In this document: one piece after another, positions 62,030-64,000 of the stretch
Numbering within the stretch: the stretch's first letter is position 1
How the letters are laid out: the number at the start of each line of letters is the position of its first letter
From: Epiperipatus broadwayi
Lineage: Eukaryota; Onychophora; Udeonychophora; Euonychophora; Peripatidae
Length of the DNA stretch: 64,000 nucleotides
NCBI GenBank assembly: GCA_028023455.1
Contig: JAQFVV010012489.1
Coordinates: forward strand, 3,411,881-3,475,880
Direction of reading: 5' to 3'
The notes under the pieces: generated by a model
What the model was told of the DNA's origin: nothing
What the model saw: the letters and a program-made list of their open reading frames with translations, nothing else
The model's database searches: none
Translations under genes and position numbers: made by a program

Positions 62030-64000
62030 TATTTAGAGTTCTTTAATGGTGCATTTGAGACATTTTAACTATATTAAAAATAAAAACAATATTTTGTTTA
62101 GTGAAATTATTCCAAAAGTTCCAGTTCTAGTTTGGACATATGAAAATATTCTAAGTTATGAACATTTTAAACAGAATATTGTCTACATTGAAACACATAT
62201 TTAAGTTTATTGTATTCAAATTTAACACTAATTGCACTGAAAAAATATACTGTGAAGAGGATTAAGAATTCTTATAATAATGATTTCTTGTTATTGTTTT
62301 GTACTATAGTATATATTTTTTAATAAATAAGCCATAAAAGAATATATCAAAAGTAGGTTATAAATGTATTGAGACTGTGCTAATGAAAATAAAATGTTTC
62401 AAAAAGTCACTTTATTACCTTATATGTTTTATGCATAAACCATGCACCCAGCATGAGTACACTCAATATGGAAGTATCCTCATTTTTAAATATATTTTGA
62501 ATTGAGGCATATAAATTATACAAAACATTTGTTGTTGTTTTTTGCAAATTAGTATCTTAATTTTTTTTTAAGATTTAATATCTTGAACTATGATTGCAAA
62601 TATTGATACTATTTGTTGAAATATTTATATAATGTAATATTAAGAGTTAAATGTCTGTAGAAAAATTCTAACTTTGTTTATACTTTTCAAATAAATTTAA
62701 CTGACACTAATGAGGGTATTATTTCTTTTTCTTCAGGATTTACTGGTCTGATCAATGACAATACTAACATAAAAATCAAACCAGTGAATTTAGATTTATG
62801 AATATTGACTTTAAGGTGACTCTGATGTCAAGTAGGTTATTCTATCCAAGATAACAGTCATTAAAAAGCTAAAATATCATAAATTGTCAGACAAACTATC
62901 ATTGTGAAAATGGTTTTAATTATGTTTTGTTGTTTGTTAAATTAAAACCAGGATTGGTATCAATACAAACATAAAATGTCTGCATATATCTTCTAATCCT
63001 AGACTTTTATGAAACCTAAATTTTAAACATTATACACCTGGGTCTCTTTTTATGCGGACTTATTTAACACAATTTTGAAGTTACACGTTTCATGTTTCAC
63101 CGGAAGTCGAACTCCGATAATGCGCTATTACTTTAATAAATTTTGCACACTTACATTATATTGGAAGTAATAGCATATTATTGGAATTCAACTTTCATCT
63201 TAGTAATTTCAATATTTTCAGTGCTTTATAATAGTAAGATTTTATGCAATAATGAAATTAAAATCATGATTTCCACATTTTATGTATACACACATTAAAC
63301 TTTACAAGATTATAATGTAAATTTGTTCAAACATTGTGTGTGTTAATTTTGCATTTTAAATCACATTCTGTTTTTGCTTTTTAAAAAACAACATAATCAA
63401 TTATTAATCATTTAGTGTCCCCAAGTTTATTTTTAAAAGGTGAGTAAAAGCAGTGGGCACAATTAAATTTGACAATTAAAAATTAAAATCTGATTTTTAA
63501 TTGTAATTAACAATTTAAAAATTATGGCAACTTGAAATTAATGTGATGTGAAATTTGATTTTTAAACAGAATTAAAAATTAAAAAATTAAAGACAAAAAT
63601 AAGAATTTAATTTTTAGTGGATAGTTTCATAAACAATTAATAAAATCATAGTCTCAAAGATTAATTACTAATTACATTGTCACCAGAAAACCATTGACAC
63701 AACATGAGTGTGAAGTTGGTGCTAGTTGTATTTCCTCTTATGAAAAATTGATTTTTTACCAGTTTGCAAACAAATGTGTTTTTCAGCAAATAGTGATAAT
63801 AATTAAAACGTGTATTAAAAAATGTAAATTACTGTACTGTAAATTATGCATAAAAATATATTATTTTGAATAAAATTAAATATTATAGTTAAAAAAAGTT
63901 TGCCTTGTATCAATTTTTATCAAATTTAAAATTTTTTATTAGTCATATTTTATTTCCTTATTTTTTTTTTGCGCGAATTTTAAAGTAATTTTACATTGGT
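62030..64000. other. AT-rich non-coding stretch
   Basis: No gene is supported. A small GC-richer patch at 63030-63130 holds CACCGGAAGTCG, which resembles an ETS-factor site. I do not call a promoter. Confidence 0.45.

Overview
This window is about 64 kb of very AT-rich nuclear DNA from a eukaryote, almost certainly an invertebrate animal. I see no intact host protein-coding gene and no operon-like organisation. What can be read is layered transposable elements, simple repeats and decayed retroelement coding relics. The mix is tRNA-derived SINEs with target-site duplications, L1-like and other non-LTR relics, a Ty3/gypsy gag-protease relic, a hAT-type element, fold-back elements, and repeated hammerhead ribozyme motifs of the kind known from Penelope-like elements and animal retrozymes. 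A mollusc (cephalopod-like) or another lophotrochozoan or cnidarian genome would fit, but the sequence alone does not settle the lineage.

Layout. 1-3.1 kb: AT-rich, little structure. 3.1-8.5 kb: first copy of a long non-coding repeat, here called family 1, with TG...CA-like ends. 8.5-14.7 kb: one SINE and a fold-back element. 14.76 kb: a tRNA-Gly(UCC)-like sequence with an A tail. 15.6-17.05 kb: tandem and inverted ~415 bp units carrying degenerate hammerhead motifs. 17.97-20.24 kb: a hAT-type element with internal tandem units and a nested hammerhead element. 20.76-22.58 kb: a G-rich minisatellite, a non-LTR reverse transcriptase C-terminal relic and a TTA microsatellite. 22.7-24.2 kb: first copy of repeat family 2. 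25.25-26.55 kb: a fold-back element, then a hammerhead palindrome. 27.95-31.04 kb: an ORF1-only (HAL1-like) non-LTR insertion between perfect 15-bp target-site duplications. 33.4-36.6 kb: a Ty3/gypsy element on the minus strand with two LTRs and gag plus protease but no reverse transcriptase. 37-41.3 kb: TA arrays, a SINE and three more hammerhead-bearing sequences. 41.3-45.6 and 48.5-53.4 kb: family 1 copies 2 and 3, with a head-to-head hammerhead pair between them at 45.9-46.3 kb. 53.6-61.0 kb: two more family 2 copies around a region with a coiled-coil ORF1-like relic. 61.9 kb: a SINE with perfect target-site duplications. The rest is featureless AT-rich DNA.

The most interesting content is the set of type I hammerhead motifs (CUGAUGA...GAAA core, very short stem III, paired stem I) in several diverged families. 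Several sit at inverted-repeat junctions. The second is family 1: three diverged 4.3-5.4 kb copies sharing termini and a minus-strand CCAAT/TATA pair at constant spacing, with no open reading frame. These elements are not known to act together. They are independent insertions that nest in one another and give a relative order of events.
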